From: Azadirachta indica
Lineage: Eukaryota > Streptophyta > Magnoliopsida > Sapindales > Meliaceae
Direction: 5' to 3'
NCBI GenBank assembly: GCA_022749755.1
Contig: CM040449.1
Coordinates: 15,224,363-15,288,362 of the forward strand
DNA: 64,000 bases
This document shows, one piece after another, positions 36,936 to 48,121 of this stretch; within the stretch, counting starts at the first letter, position 1, and each line of letters starts with the position of its first letter. The translations under genes and the position numbers were made by a program. The notes under the pieces were generated by a model that was not told the origin of the DNA, searched no databases, and saw only the letters and a program-made list of their open reading frames with translations.

Positions 36936-37155
36936 GATTAGAGAGTTGATGAGTAAATGATTGTAAAATAATTTGAAAGTATATGAAAATATTTTGAAAT
37001 ATATGAAAATTAAAGATGTTTGAAATTTGTAAAGTAAGGATAAATTATTGTATGTATTTTGAAAATAAAATAAGAACAAATAAGTTTTTGAAAATAGGAA
37101 TATTTTATTGATGGCTGGAGAATATTATAAAGGGAATTTTCGCTTTAAGTATTTG
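36936..37155 (-). mobile_element. Endogenous caulimovirid fragment D (leader, inverted)
   Basis: Reads on minus as viral leader. The left edge near 36,936 is the complement of the CTCATCAATTCTCTAGTCCC part of copy B's leader; the right edge (37,105-37,150) is the complement of the CGAAAATTCCCTTTGTAATA and poly(A)-signal part at 35,388-35,425. The middle is diverged. It joins head-to-head with fragment C at about 36,935. Confidence 0.75.
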
Positions 37156-37162
37156 CCTTTAA

Positions 37163-37740
37163 GTAATGGATGAAACAACAAATTTAAAGAGTAAGTAAAA
37201 AAGTTCAAACAAAATTATTTTAACATAGTTTGGCAAAGTCTAGCTTGGATACAAGCTTCCAAGCTTCAATCACACTTGAGCATTTCACTAATATCAATAT
37301 TTTATTTCAAAGATCTCCAACTGACTTTTGGGTGTCAATCAAACTTTTACAACATAAGTGCACTTCTAGGTGCCTCTCAAATCTTATAATAAGTGAGTTA
37401 ATGAGTGTCACTTATAACGTACAATCAAGAGAAAAATATTTTCGGCTTCACACAATTTTTGAAAACAAGAAGATTGATAAAGAATTATTTATTACAGTTA
37501 CAGTGAACTCTCTAAAAAATTAAATATAAAAATAAAATATCAAAGTACATTTGAAATAATGAAATAGCAAATTTAAGTTCAAGATATTTTAAATGCACTT
37601 GTAAAATATGTAATTATGTTTTCCATGTGCAAAACTAATTCCAAAAAAGGTTAGATTTTGTATTTATATAAAAATTCTTAAAACTTTTCAGAAATAAGTT
37701 ATTTACCTTTTTCAAAAGTTTAGTTAGCCTAAGTCGCAAC
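37163..37740 (+). repeat. ~580-bp direct repeat, right copy
   Basis: Partner of 24,487-25,070, with only scattered substitutions and small indels. After 37,740 the two diverge completely. The repeat is otherwise non-coding; the frame at 37,230-37,523 is a by-product. Confidence 0.9.
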
Positions 37741-39450
37741 AATTCTTTTTGTTTTATATACAATTATAATATTGTTATTTATGAATTTGTGTTAATTTAC
37801 ATTTATTTTGTCATAATTACAACTTTGATATTTAATTTGTGAAATCAACATTGATTTATTATTTTTATTTTAACGTATACAAAAATTATATTTTACATAT
37901 AAGTTATACACTATAATTTAATTTTTAATGCGAAGATTACAAATTTTATGTGTATTTATAATTTTTATATCACAATTGAATTTTTTATTTACAACTATAT
38001 TATTGTCATTTGATAATACGATGTTAATTTACATTTATCTTAATATATTTACATGTTTTATGTTGAATTTATGAAATTGATATTCATGTTCTATGTTGGC
38101 TTTTTTTTTTCTTAATTTTGTAGTTTTAACTTTAACAAATATTATATTTGGCATATAAGTTATATATTATACTTATTTTTTAAATTTTTTATTTTTAAAT
38201 TTAACAAGTATTACATTTTACATACAAATTATATATTATAATTTAATTTTTTATGTGAAGATTATAAATTTTACGTAAATTTATAATTTTTATGCCATAA
38301 TGATTATTTTTTGTTTGTTTATAACTATATTGTTGTCATTTGATAATTCGATATTAGTTTACATTTATCACAATACGTTTACGTTTTTATGTTGTATTTA
38401 TAATATTGACATTTTTTTACTCTTTTATGTTGACTTATTATCTTTTTTTAATTTTACAAATGTTATATTTTATATACGAGTTTTAAATTATAATTTAATT
38501 TTTTTATGTCAAGATAATAAGTGCAATGTTGGTTTACATGTTTTACGTTACATTTATAATTATTTTGTTCCGTATACAAATATAATATTGTTATTTACTA
38601 TTTTTTATGTTAATTTATATTTGTTTCATAACATTTACATGTTTGATGTTAATTATAAAATTGTTGTTTGTTTTATAAATTATAATTTTTTAATTTAACT
38701 TTTACAAGGTTATGTTTTACATACAAGTTCTATGTTGCAATTTAATTTTTTTTATCAAAATTATGAGTATAGTGTGGACTTATAATTTTATGTTATATTT
38801 TTTTTGTTTCATATACAAATTTATTCTTGTTTTTTATTTATTTGATATTAACTTACAAGTGTATCCTCATATTTACATATTCAATGTTGGGTTTATAAGG
38901 TTCACTTTGTAATTTTATTATTTATGGTAGATTTTACAAGTGCAACAGTGATTTACAAGTTTGCTTTTACATTTATAAATTTTAGTTTCGATTACAAATA
39001 AATATTCTACTTATTTGATATTGATTTACAAGTATCTATATCATATTTATACCTCTTACGTATAGTTTTTAAATTTGACATAAATTTATAATTTGTTATT
39101 TAAATTTAAACATTAGGTTTTATCTATAGCTTTTCCAATATAATATTATAATTTATATTAAAATTTAAAAATTTTAGGTTATATTATATCTATTAAAAAT
39201 AAAATATTTTTATTTACCAATTTAATACAAATATTACACTCTATTTACATGTATCATGAATTTTAGGTTCATTTGTTATTTTTAAAATTAATTTTATAAC
39301 TTCTTATTTTAATATTACATTTTATGAATATTATATTTTATTACAATTTTTTCATCAAAAATTTTAATTTTTTATATTAAGATTAGAAGTGTAATTTTGA
39401 TTTACAAGGTATACATTCTATCTATAGGTTTTAATTTGGTTTAGAAATAT
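37741..39450. repeat. Degenerate tandem array, very AT-rich
   Basis: A block with recurring landmarks about 170-330 bp apart: (A/T)ATATT(A/G)TTGTCATTTGATAA-type words near 37,740, 37,995, 38,325, 38,585, 38,820 and 38,995, each followed by GATATTAxTTTACA(T/A) and then a TTTTACATATAAGTTATA-like piece. Units are diverged and of unequal length. The Phe/Tyr/Ile-rich frames at 38,300-38,912 are translations of this array and not genes. Confidence 0.55.
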
Positions 39451-39887
39451 TAAACTTTAATAGTTTTATATTAATTTATATATATTACATTATTTTTATG
39501 CAGAATAAAGATCTTATAAAATAAAAAGTATCTATAATTTATATGGATATATATTGATATGGATATTAAATAAAGAATTGAATTTTAAAATTATGATTAA
39601 TCTATTGAGAAATTTATGACAATTCGTGTTAATTTAACAAATTAAAAAAATTTATATGTGATGTATAAAATAAAATTAATTGAAATTTAAATTTGTATAA
39701 TATAATTACTTTATATGTTTGTATTTCTGCAAAATTAGAATTAATTACATGCAAAAATTTATAATTTGAATAAAATTATAATTATTTATCGCAGTTTTAG
39801 AATTTGAATAAATTTTTTTGTTTATTAAGTACTGACAAGAGATTTAGATAGCACAAAATAAAAAAGATTTTTTTTATTTATCCTTGT
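39451..39887. other. AT-rich intergenic DNA, nothing recognised
   Basis: No gene or clear repeat seen between the array and the retrotransposon. Confidence 0.4.
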
Positions 39888-40590
39888 TGATACCTAATTT
39901 TGTAGGAATTTGATATCTAATAATAATCATTCCCTTGTACGGGACCTAGAAAAAAAAAATATAATTAGAGAAAAGCCTATTTTCCAATAAAAACCCTCCG
40001 ATACTTAAGTCAAAAAAATTTTTTTTTTTTAAAGAATTTTAGTAAAACAAGATTTTTGTAGAGTTTTTGTAAGTGTAGAAGTCTCATACTTATTTCCTTT
40101 TTGGTTTTTACCCTTTAAAATTGAAGATAAGATCACCTCCCACATTATCTAGGTAGTGGATAACCGTGGAGAGAGTTTTAAGAGACATGGGATCGTGGAT
40201 AGTTATTTCCACTTGGTTATCTGCACATTGTTCCTACCTATTTCCTTGCTAAAGTTTATTCTGATATTTCCTTGAGGTGAGATTTTATCTCTTAACCTAA
40301 GCTTAGGCTAATTTAGTCATCAACTATTATTGTAAATTCACCTCTCACGATTTGGAATTAGGTTAATTTGTCATTGAGTATTAGTCTAAATTCACTTCAA
40401 GAGATTTCACCTCTTGACCTAAGCTTGTGATTTGGAATAAGGCTAATCTTGTCATCGAGTTTTAGTGTACATTCGCTTCAGGGAAAAGTACATTTTAACT
40501 AGAGGTGAATAATAAAGATCCCCAACTTCACATCTCACTATCATTCGACCTCAAATTTTTTCATATCTTATCTCAGGCTATTTCTTCTCA
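39888..40590 (-). repeat. Left LTR (3' LTR of the minus-oriented element)
   Basis: Matches 45,421-46,005 from TTGATACC(T/A)AATTTT at its left end to TATTTCTTC at its right. About 120 bp longer than its partner because the block around GG(A/C)TAATTT...GTCAT...TTCAC is repeated at about 40,310-40,480. The outer left boundary is sharp: the two copies share GGTATCAA on minus and then diverge. Confidence 0.75.
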
Positions 40591-41099
40591 AACATTAAGC
40601 CCTTTAGTTTTTAAGGAAAAATGTTATAAAAACTATAATTTTGGCCTGACATGTGAAGAAACTTCCTAGGCAAGCTTTGAGTTTGTTTAGGTTTTGTGTA
40701 AATGACGACTATATTAAATGTCGTGTTTGCCCAATGTGACAATTGTCACATCATGTTTCATGTGACAATCCAAAATAGTTCACCTTTATTATGATCCCTA
40801 TTGGCCTCTTCTCTTTTTGCCACGTGTATGTGCTTGACTGGTCCACTGTGGTATGACTTTCCACCTTAGCAAGTACATCATCCTGAAGCTATTGTGGCTC
40901 AGTTGGTTCCTTCCTTTTTGAAAGTTAAGATTTGTGCCTCAAATGTATTTCATCCGACCTAAAATTATTTTGAGTTTAATAGTTTGTTAGCCTTTCTTCA
41001 TACATATCCAAGCCTTATTTACATTGACTTAAGTCCCATTGCGACATTTGACAAATTGGAAAGCCCCTAATCGACTTGTCGAATAGCGACCTAGGGAGT

Positions 41100-44010
41100 T
41101 CTTCCTCCTCTAGCTCAAGAAGTACAAAGTTCAGTGGGTGGATCGCATACCTCCCTATTTTATGTTTTTGCACCTAAGATCCTCTAGAGAAGCATTCTTT
41201 AAGAAAGCAACTCCATTGGCCATAGTTTACCCCTAAGCTAAGCCCATGAATCCCAAGCCAAAGAATCTCGAACCAATAGTTATATCTAACAATTTATCCT
41301 CTCATGTGCAATAAGAGATGGAGCCAAACAGAAGTGAAAGTGTAGATCAGGACGTTCTCCAAGATTGCCAAAACTTATTGGATAAAGTTACCCAAAGTAT
41401 GCCTAACCCTACCTCTTTGAGATTTATACCCAACCCCTGTCCTTAAAATAAATATACTCCAAAGGAAAATTTAGAAAACCTTGAAGTAGAAGGTAAAGAA
41501 GATGATGGGCATGAGGACGATGATAAAGGTAGTGAGGGCGATGGTGATGAAAACATTGGTGGAGCTGCGGGAGAGAATGAAAATAAAGAGATTGAGGTCG
41601 TTGACCCAACTCGTGACTTAAGTAGGTAAAATAACCCATATGAAATTGACTGGTTCAGCTCATCTTTTGAACCTTCCTATCTATTAGGTTATAGAGAAAT
41701 CTATCAAATTCCCAAGGATATAAACCTTAGGGTTCCTGGACCTAGGGATTTCCCAAGTCGCTAGAGGGGAGATGTAGTCTTTTGTGAAGAGCTATTTCAC
41801 CTTTAACTTAGATTGTCCATCCAAGAGTACTTTGCTTGTCTTCTTCATCATTTTGGGATTGTCCCTTATCAACTGAACATCAATGGTTGGAGAATTATCA
41901 CTGGCCTTTCTCTTGTCTGGGCCAAACAACACTTCTTTAACCTTTGATGAGATCAAGTCCATGTACTTGATAAAGAAAAAATCTCAACTCCAACCCGAGC
42001 TTTTTCCATCTCCAAGTCTAACCAGGAATCATAAAACCAATAATGTAGCAAGTGGAACAAAAATGTTCATGCGGAAGAGAAACTGAGGTCAATCACTATG
42101 CCCTTGGGTTTTGAAGGGAAAAATTTCTAACTATGCTGAAAGAGATAGCAAGTTACACTTTGATTCTTTTTCTTTTAATCTTTGTTAGCATGATTTTGAC
42201 CTAATCTAGTGTTATACTTTGACAGAATCTTAGAAAGAAAAACCAGACTTACCTAAGCTACTTGAGGATAAGATTGAGGCTAAGATAGCATAAGCCAATA
42301 GTCAACAAGCTTTACTTTTTACTGACGAGTTGATAGGATCAGGTTTGATTCTAAATCACTAAGAGTAGCCAAGCAAAAGGCAAAAGTAACTATTTACTTC
42401 TCTTTTCTTTTTTTTTTTTGGTTGTGAATTTGCATCTCAAAATCTAACTTTCTCTTTGTGCTTTATGTAGAGAAAATGGCACCATCGAAACCCTGTGTCA
42501 ATGCTGCTGACAGCTTAAAAGGTTTAACACTCAAGCCCGGTCAAAATATTTGAGGTGGGTCCAGCTCGAGTAAGAAAAATCAAAAGTCTTCCTTTCAACA
42601 ACAACACCAATATAAACCTTTTAAGGCGAAGGCTTTAGCGAGGAAGAACAAAGAGAAATGTCTCTGTAATGAAATTGAGAGGGAAAGGGACTCCACTGAT
42701 GACGCCCCTTTGATTAAGCAAAGAAAAGATATAACTCTTTAATTAGCTGTTGAATGGGAGGAGCTAGTCTCAGCAAATTTGCTCGAGCCTAAAGGCAGTA
42801 TTTCTAACATCTCCTTCCTTCTCTCAATAATATGACAAATGTAATTTTCCAAACCAAGTAACTAGGCATGGAGCAGAAGTCCACAAGATGTGTTAGTTAT
42901 GGTTCACAAGGTCGTATCCAAGGTAAGATTCTTTTTTCACCTCAGAGTTTTTTTTCGCTTTCTTTTTCTATTACTCCTCAGGCTAAGCACGGGCTTTCCC
43001 CATATAAGGAGTAGGCTAAGAAGAATGTTGTGCCACGGATATTACTGAGGAGGTAATTTCTAGGTTGAAGAAAGAGAAGGATGACTCAACGCATCAGTTC
43101 AGCTTACATTCCTTCAATTGGTAGTATGCTGAGGCTAAGCCTATGAGGAGAAGAAAAATGGGCCACTGAGCAAACAAATCTTGAGGTGAGCATTTTTAAA
43201 CTAATAGTAAATCAACTAGAGTTGGAGAATAATGTAAAAGAACAAGAGTAACGGGCAAATGTCGCTGAAAAGCAAGTGATGACATTTAAGGAGGATGTCA
43301 AGAGTGCTGAGGCTAGAATTCGCTATCAAAGAGAAGCTATGGTCAATGAAGAGGTAGGTTTGACTTATATGGCCTTGATGACCAGAGACCCCAACGATAC
43401 AATTTTAGCTTCATTTACAAGGCAATTGAAGGGGAACCCTCAATGCTTGTGCTTGTACCTTGGGAAGAAAATAATGAAGCCACAGGTTAAGAAGAAGACC
43501 AAGAGGACTTTGAGAATCCTGAAGTAGCTAATTTTATCACATTAGGGAATAATGATTTCTTTCGAGGTGCCTACTACTATCGACCTTGCTTATAAGATTA
43601 ATTTAATTGATGATATCTTACCTTAAAAGGTCGTGTAAACACCGAAGACCTTCAAGACTATTATTGACCCAGGCTCATCTCAGGTGCTGAATGCTCTTAC
43701 CTTGTTTTTTCTTTTGTTTGTGAATTTTGTAGAAACTTTCTTTAAAAGTGATAGAGCATTTAAATCAATTGAGATTATTAAAGATGATCCATCTGTAAGG
43801 AAAGCTTTGATGGTATACAGAGTTATTGCTGAGAGGGTTCATACACCTTTGGAGAATATACAAGAAATGGTTGGCCAAATTAGGGTTGATTCATTGGCCA
43901 AGAAAGTTGGTCTGCATTCAAATATTGAGGAGCTTTATTTGCTTAATCCTAGAGCTTTCCTCCCTTATTTTCTGGTAATCTACAAGCACTTTTATCTGTA
44001 TACTTAAGAC
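41100..44010 (+). pseudogene. Antisense gag-like ORF of the Tat element (decayed)
   Basis: Runs on plus, opposite to the element. An acidic, Gly/Asp/Glu-rich stretch lies at about 41,460-41,630. It is followed by VPGPRDFPS, GDVVFCEELFHL and HHFGIVPYQLNINGWRIITGL at 41,720-41,910, the signature of PF04195 ('putative gypsy type transposon') proteins. Coiled-coil-like pieces follow at 43,276-43,527, and 43,684-44,007 gives a 107-codon frame. Stops and frameshifts are frequent. The role of this protein in the life cycle is not known. Confidence 0.6.
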
Positions 44011-44029
44011 TAATTTTAATATTTAAACA

Positions 44030-44825
44030 TGAACTCTAAAAGATGTACTTTTTTACTAAACACGGAGCACAAACTCTAATGGATGTACTTTTTCACCCTA
44101 TATGAGAATACCGTATTCTTATGCTTCAAATAAGGTAGGACGAGAATAACCTCTAGTAGGGGATTTCCAAGAAAAATTTCTTACTTTTATTCCTATACTT
44201 GGATGATTTTAATCTTTAAACACGAACTCTAACAGATGTACTTTTTCACCACTTTTTGAGAATACTATCATCTCATGCCTTAAATAATAAAGAATAAACT
44301 CTAATTTAGGAATTTCCTAGAAAAATTTCTAAGTGCCTTCATTGTCATACTTGGAGTAATTTCAAACTTTAATCGTATGCTATAATCAAACATAGTTGTT
44401 TTGTCGATTGTAAGGATATTATCGTCCCAGGTGTTAGGTAGGAGTGCGACATTGATTTTTGACCTCTGGTCTTATTTTTCTTGAGCTGAGCATGCTTCCA
44501 ACATAAGCAATTTTGGCTCTTTCTATGTTGGAATTAGATACATATATTTGCATCCTCCCAAGCTTAAGGTAGAAGTGCAACGTTGATTTAATCTCGGGCC
44601 TTTTTTTTTCCGAGCTTAGCTTGCTTTCAACATAACCAACTTTTACTTCTTTTGTGTTTGATTTAAATATATATATGTGCATCCTTCCAGGCTTTAGGTA
44701 GGAGTGCAATGCTGATTTGACCTCTGGCTTTATTTTTCTTGAGCTCAGCATACTGTGAACGTAGCCAGTTTTGACTTTTTTGTGCCAGATTTAAACACAT
44801 ACATGTGCATCTTTCTATGTTCGAA
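44030..44825. repeat. Tandem repeats inside the retrotransposon
   Basis: Three units of about 125-130 bp start at 44,433, 44,565 and 44,694, each opening with (T/A)AGGTAG(G/A)AGTGC(G/A)A and ending in a CATCCT(C/T)CCA-like word. To their left, AACTCTAA(A/C/T)(A/G)GATGTACTTTTT recurs at 44,034, 44,074 and 44,227. They explain the repetitive minus-strand frame at 44,434-44,751. Confidence 0.75.
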
Positions 44826-44859
44826 CATACACATCATAGATATAACCTGACGACTTGGT

Positions 44860-45210
44860 TCATAGCATGAACACCCCTGGTCTCACAATTTTGACAATCT
44901 TGAAGGGCTCTTCCTAGTTTACTCCCAAAGCTCCTTTTCCAGAAACTTTTGTATTTTAAGTTACTCATCTCAGGACAAGATCTCCTTCATAAAATATCCT
45001 AAGTGAACCTTCTTGTTATAGTACTTGGCTACTTTTTGCTGATATACAACCATCTTGACCATACTTGGTCTCTCTTTTCTTTTAGTAAATCTAGGTCATT
45101 GCGCATATATTCTTCATTCTCTTTTTCATCAAAATGTTTGTTGCAATTTGGGGGTAGTTCTATATGCCCATAACACATTCATCCAACTCTCTTTGTAATT
45201 GAGTTACCTC
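44860..45210 (-). pseudogene. Integrase C-terminal remnant (Ty3/gypsy)
   Basis: Read on minus with several stops and shifts: a NEEYMRNDLDLL-like segment (about 45,115), YQQKVAKYYNKKV (about 45,040-45,000), then GDLVLR (about 44,985), a KVSGKGALG segment and FKIVKIVRPGVF (about 44,905-44,870). This is the classical end of gypsy integrase, ending in the G-x-L-G-x-N-W-E-G-P-type motif. No earlier integrase motifs are found to its right before the LTR. Confidence 0.65.
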
Positions 45211-45420
45211 CCTAGTCTCTACATGAACTATGACTTGACTTTGGGGTTGTGGATTCGAAATCATTCTTTAATTTGATCTTTCATGATTTGTAGAATCTCC
45301 TTCATGTCTATCCAGATGAGAATGTGGCAGTTTCTATCTCCCACTGCCATTTCTGTCTTGTGAAAATCACAAGAAAACTAAATAGCTTTTTGTTCAGTTT
45401 CCTACAAACAACATTAACCA

Positions 45421-46005
45421 TTGATACCAAATTTTTTAGAAATTTGATATCTAATAACAATCCCTACCTTGTATGATAAATGGACTTGCAAAAAGAGACA
45501 CAATAAGAAGAAAGCCTATTTTCCCGAGGAAAAAAAAAAAAACCTTTCAATGCTTAAGTCAAAAGAAGATTTTTTAGAAAAAATTTAAGACAAGATTTTA
45601 GCAGAGTTTTTGTAGTATAGAAGTCTCATACTTGTCTTCTTTTTGACTTTTATCCTTTATAATTGAAGATAAGATCATCTCCCATAATATCAGGGTAGTG
45701 GATAACCATGGAGAAAGTTTTAAGAGACATGGAGTTGTGGGTAGTTATCTTCACATAGTTATCTGCACGTTTTTCTTGCCTATTTCCTTGCTGATGGTTA
45801 TTCTAATATTTACCCGAGGTGAGATTTTACCTTTTAACCCCAGCCCGTGTTTGGAATTAGGCTAATTTGGTCATTGAGCAGTAGTGTACATTCACCTTAG
45901 GGACAAGTACTCTTTACTTCAAGGTGAATAATGAAGATCTCTAATTTCACATCTTATCATTTGACCTCAAATATTCTTCACATCTAGTATCAGATTATTT
46001 CTTCC
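45421..46005 (-). repeat. Right LTR (5' LTR of the minus-oriented element)
   Basis: About 585 bp, partner of the left LTR. On minus it ends at TTTGGTATCA, followed at once by TGGTTAATGTTGTTTGTAGG (plus 45,401-45,420). That lines up with the TTGGCGCCGTCTGTGGGAA-type primer-binding region of Tat elements, heavily decayed. Its outer end near 46,005 is approximate. Confidence 0.7.
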
Positions 46006-48120
46006 TAAAAAATCTTTTATTTTACTTAACTGATAAAACTTTATTTAACCAATAGACTATATTATTTTAATTAATTTAAGTTAATTATTTAAATAGTAGA
46101 TTTAATATAATGGTTTAAATAATTTCTATTATTGATACCGAGAATTTTATCCCAGTATTATAAAATAACCCTTTAACACTTAAAATGATTAGAATTAAAC
46201 GGTTATTATAGTAATTATAACAGAAAAATTGAATAAACCATTTAAACAAACAAAAAATTTTAACAAATAAGGTATATATAGATATTTTTAAAACCAATGA
46301 AACTAAATTAACTTTCTAACAAAATCCTGAAGGTGTGTGTGTTCTTTATCCTATAATAATCTACTTGTACTAATTTTGAGGGGGAAAAGGGGTAGAAGGT
46401 AATTAAAGACAAATTGTTTAATAGGATTTGGCTTATTCTACATCAACATTTTATTTGTACGAGCTTTATTATTCTCTTATCAATTTTGGCTAAGTGAGTT
46501 TTTTCATTGAAAAAAGTCTAAAAGTGGGTAAATTCTAGAAATATGACTCTTTTGGGTCATAAACATGTCAAAATTTTGCATAAATACTACAATATCCCTT
46601 ATTCTTCCTGTAACGATTCACTTTAATATTGCTATTATCTTTTTCAAAAAAATTTACAACATATTTTTTTTTATTAAAAAAAGTAAGGGTAGGTAGTAAC
46701 CCAAATACATTTTTAATCCCTCACCTCCCTTAGGATCAAACTTAGTTGACTTATAAACTAAGAAAAATAGTTTACTAACTTGGCCAAGCAATGGGATTTC
46801 ATTAAAAATATACTTAATAATTTCATTTCAATTCTTAATTTCATAAAAATTATAACGGGTTTCATTATTTAAATATCTGTTTGAATTTTTTAAATTCGTT
46901 ATTATGAATTTTAAAATTGTAATTTTTATTTGTCTAAATTATTTACACATGAACAATTATCGGAACATGATCAAACAATAGCCAAGTATAGTCGGATAAT
47001 AATTTAATGTGAATATGATATTTTAAAAATTATTTGACTATGGTCGAGTAAAAGTCAAGTAATAATTGAATATTAATATGAGTTAAAAAAAGAGTTGAGT
47101 AAAAGTTGAAAAAATAATCAAGTAGAAAGTAAGAGTATATGGGAATAAAGGTCAAGTAATTAAAAGTTCCTGATCTTTTTCCTTACTCATTTATCAAGTT
47201 TGTGAATTAATGAATATGGTTTCATACTTTCCAAATTTGGCTACTTTCAGGCATATTAAATGCAATTTTCCCAATGACGGGGGATTTAGTACATACATCC
47301 AATGTATTTGATATTTTGGATTTCGAAATTTCAAAATTTATCATAAAATTTCAAGTTTTGCTTTAAAGTTTTCAATTTTTGGTTAGAATGTTTCAAATTT
47401 GATATTACAAATGAAAAAAATAAACAAATAATTTAAAAATATATGCAGTTTATCGTAACCAAATCGCAATTACAAAATAATAGAATTTTATATAAATGAC
47501 AAAATATGTAAATCTAATACCTCGAAAATGATTTAAGGGACAATGCAAGTGTTAATGCTTTATAATATGTCATGTTATCTATGCAATTATTCATAAAATA
47601 GACAACGTTCCCTGCTAAATTTTTTGTATTTACTTGATACTACATCATATTTTAAGTTTAGAAGATTTTACATAAATCTTAGAAGTAATTCAAATAGTCT
47701 GGACACTCTCAGATTATCTCGAGCTTAATTAATAATAAAAATAAAAGTTTATATTTCACGATAAAATTACTTATTTTCATCCAAAATATTTTAAGAAATT
47801 ATAAAAGTAATAATAATTGGTACGTGATTGTGACGTTAAAAGTGCTATTTTCTATATATTTTGATATTATAAATTACGTTTGCATTTTAATATAAACTCT
47901 ATTTATTAGAAATTGATTTTAATATTTTTTCATGCAATATTAATGTAATTATAATAATTTTTTAAATATCTTTTAAAAAATAATTTCATATATATTAACA
48001 TAATTCTAGTATATTTAAAAATTATTAAATAAAAAATTATTTTATTTTATATTGGATGAAATACTAAACTAAAAGATATATATATATATATATATTTTAC
48101 TTCTCATATTTATTAAATAT
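46006..48120. other. AT-rich intergenic DNA, nothing recognised
   Basis: No gene. The 46,500-47,285 stretch has weakly complementary ends (GGGTAAATTCTAGAAATATG and, on minus, GGGAAAATTGCATTTAATAT) and might be a very old MITE. A TA run lies at 48,078-48,096. Confidence 0.4.
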
Positions 48121-48121
48121 T

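Larger units (their letters stand above)
39888..46005 (-). mobile_element. Ty3/gypsy retrotransposon, Tat-like, internally deleted
   Basis: Two long terminal repeats (39,888-40,590 and 45,421-46,005) enclose about 4.8 kb. On minus, next to the right LTR, is a degraded primer-binding segment, then an integrase C-terminal remnant (45,200-44,860). Beyond it on plus is a gag-like antisense ORF remnant (41.1-44.0 kb). An extra ORF on the opposite strand between pol and the 3' LTR is a known mark of Tat-lineage elements (RIRE2, Grande). Gag, protease, RT, RNase H and most of integrase are missing, so the element is non-autonomous. Confidence 0.7.

Noticed and set aside
38300..38912. 132- and 66-codon frames rich in Phe, Tyr and Ile
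   Set aside because: They are translations of the AT-rich tandem array and have no domain or codon-like composition.
46500..47285. MITE with ends GGGTAAATT / AATTTTCCC
   Set aside because: End similarity is short and the arms do not pair further; no target duplication.
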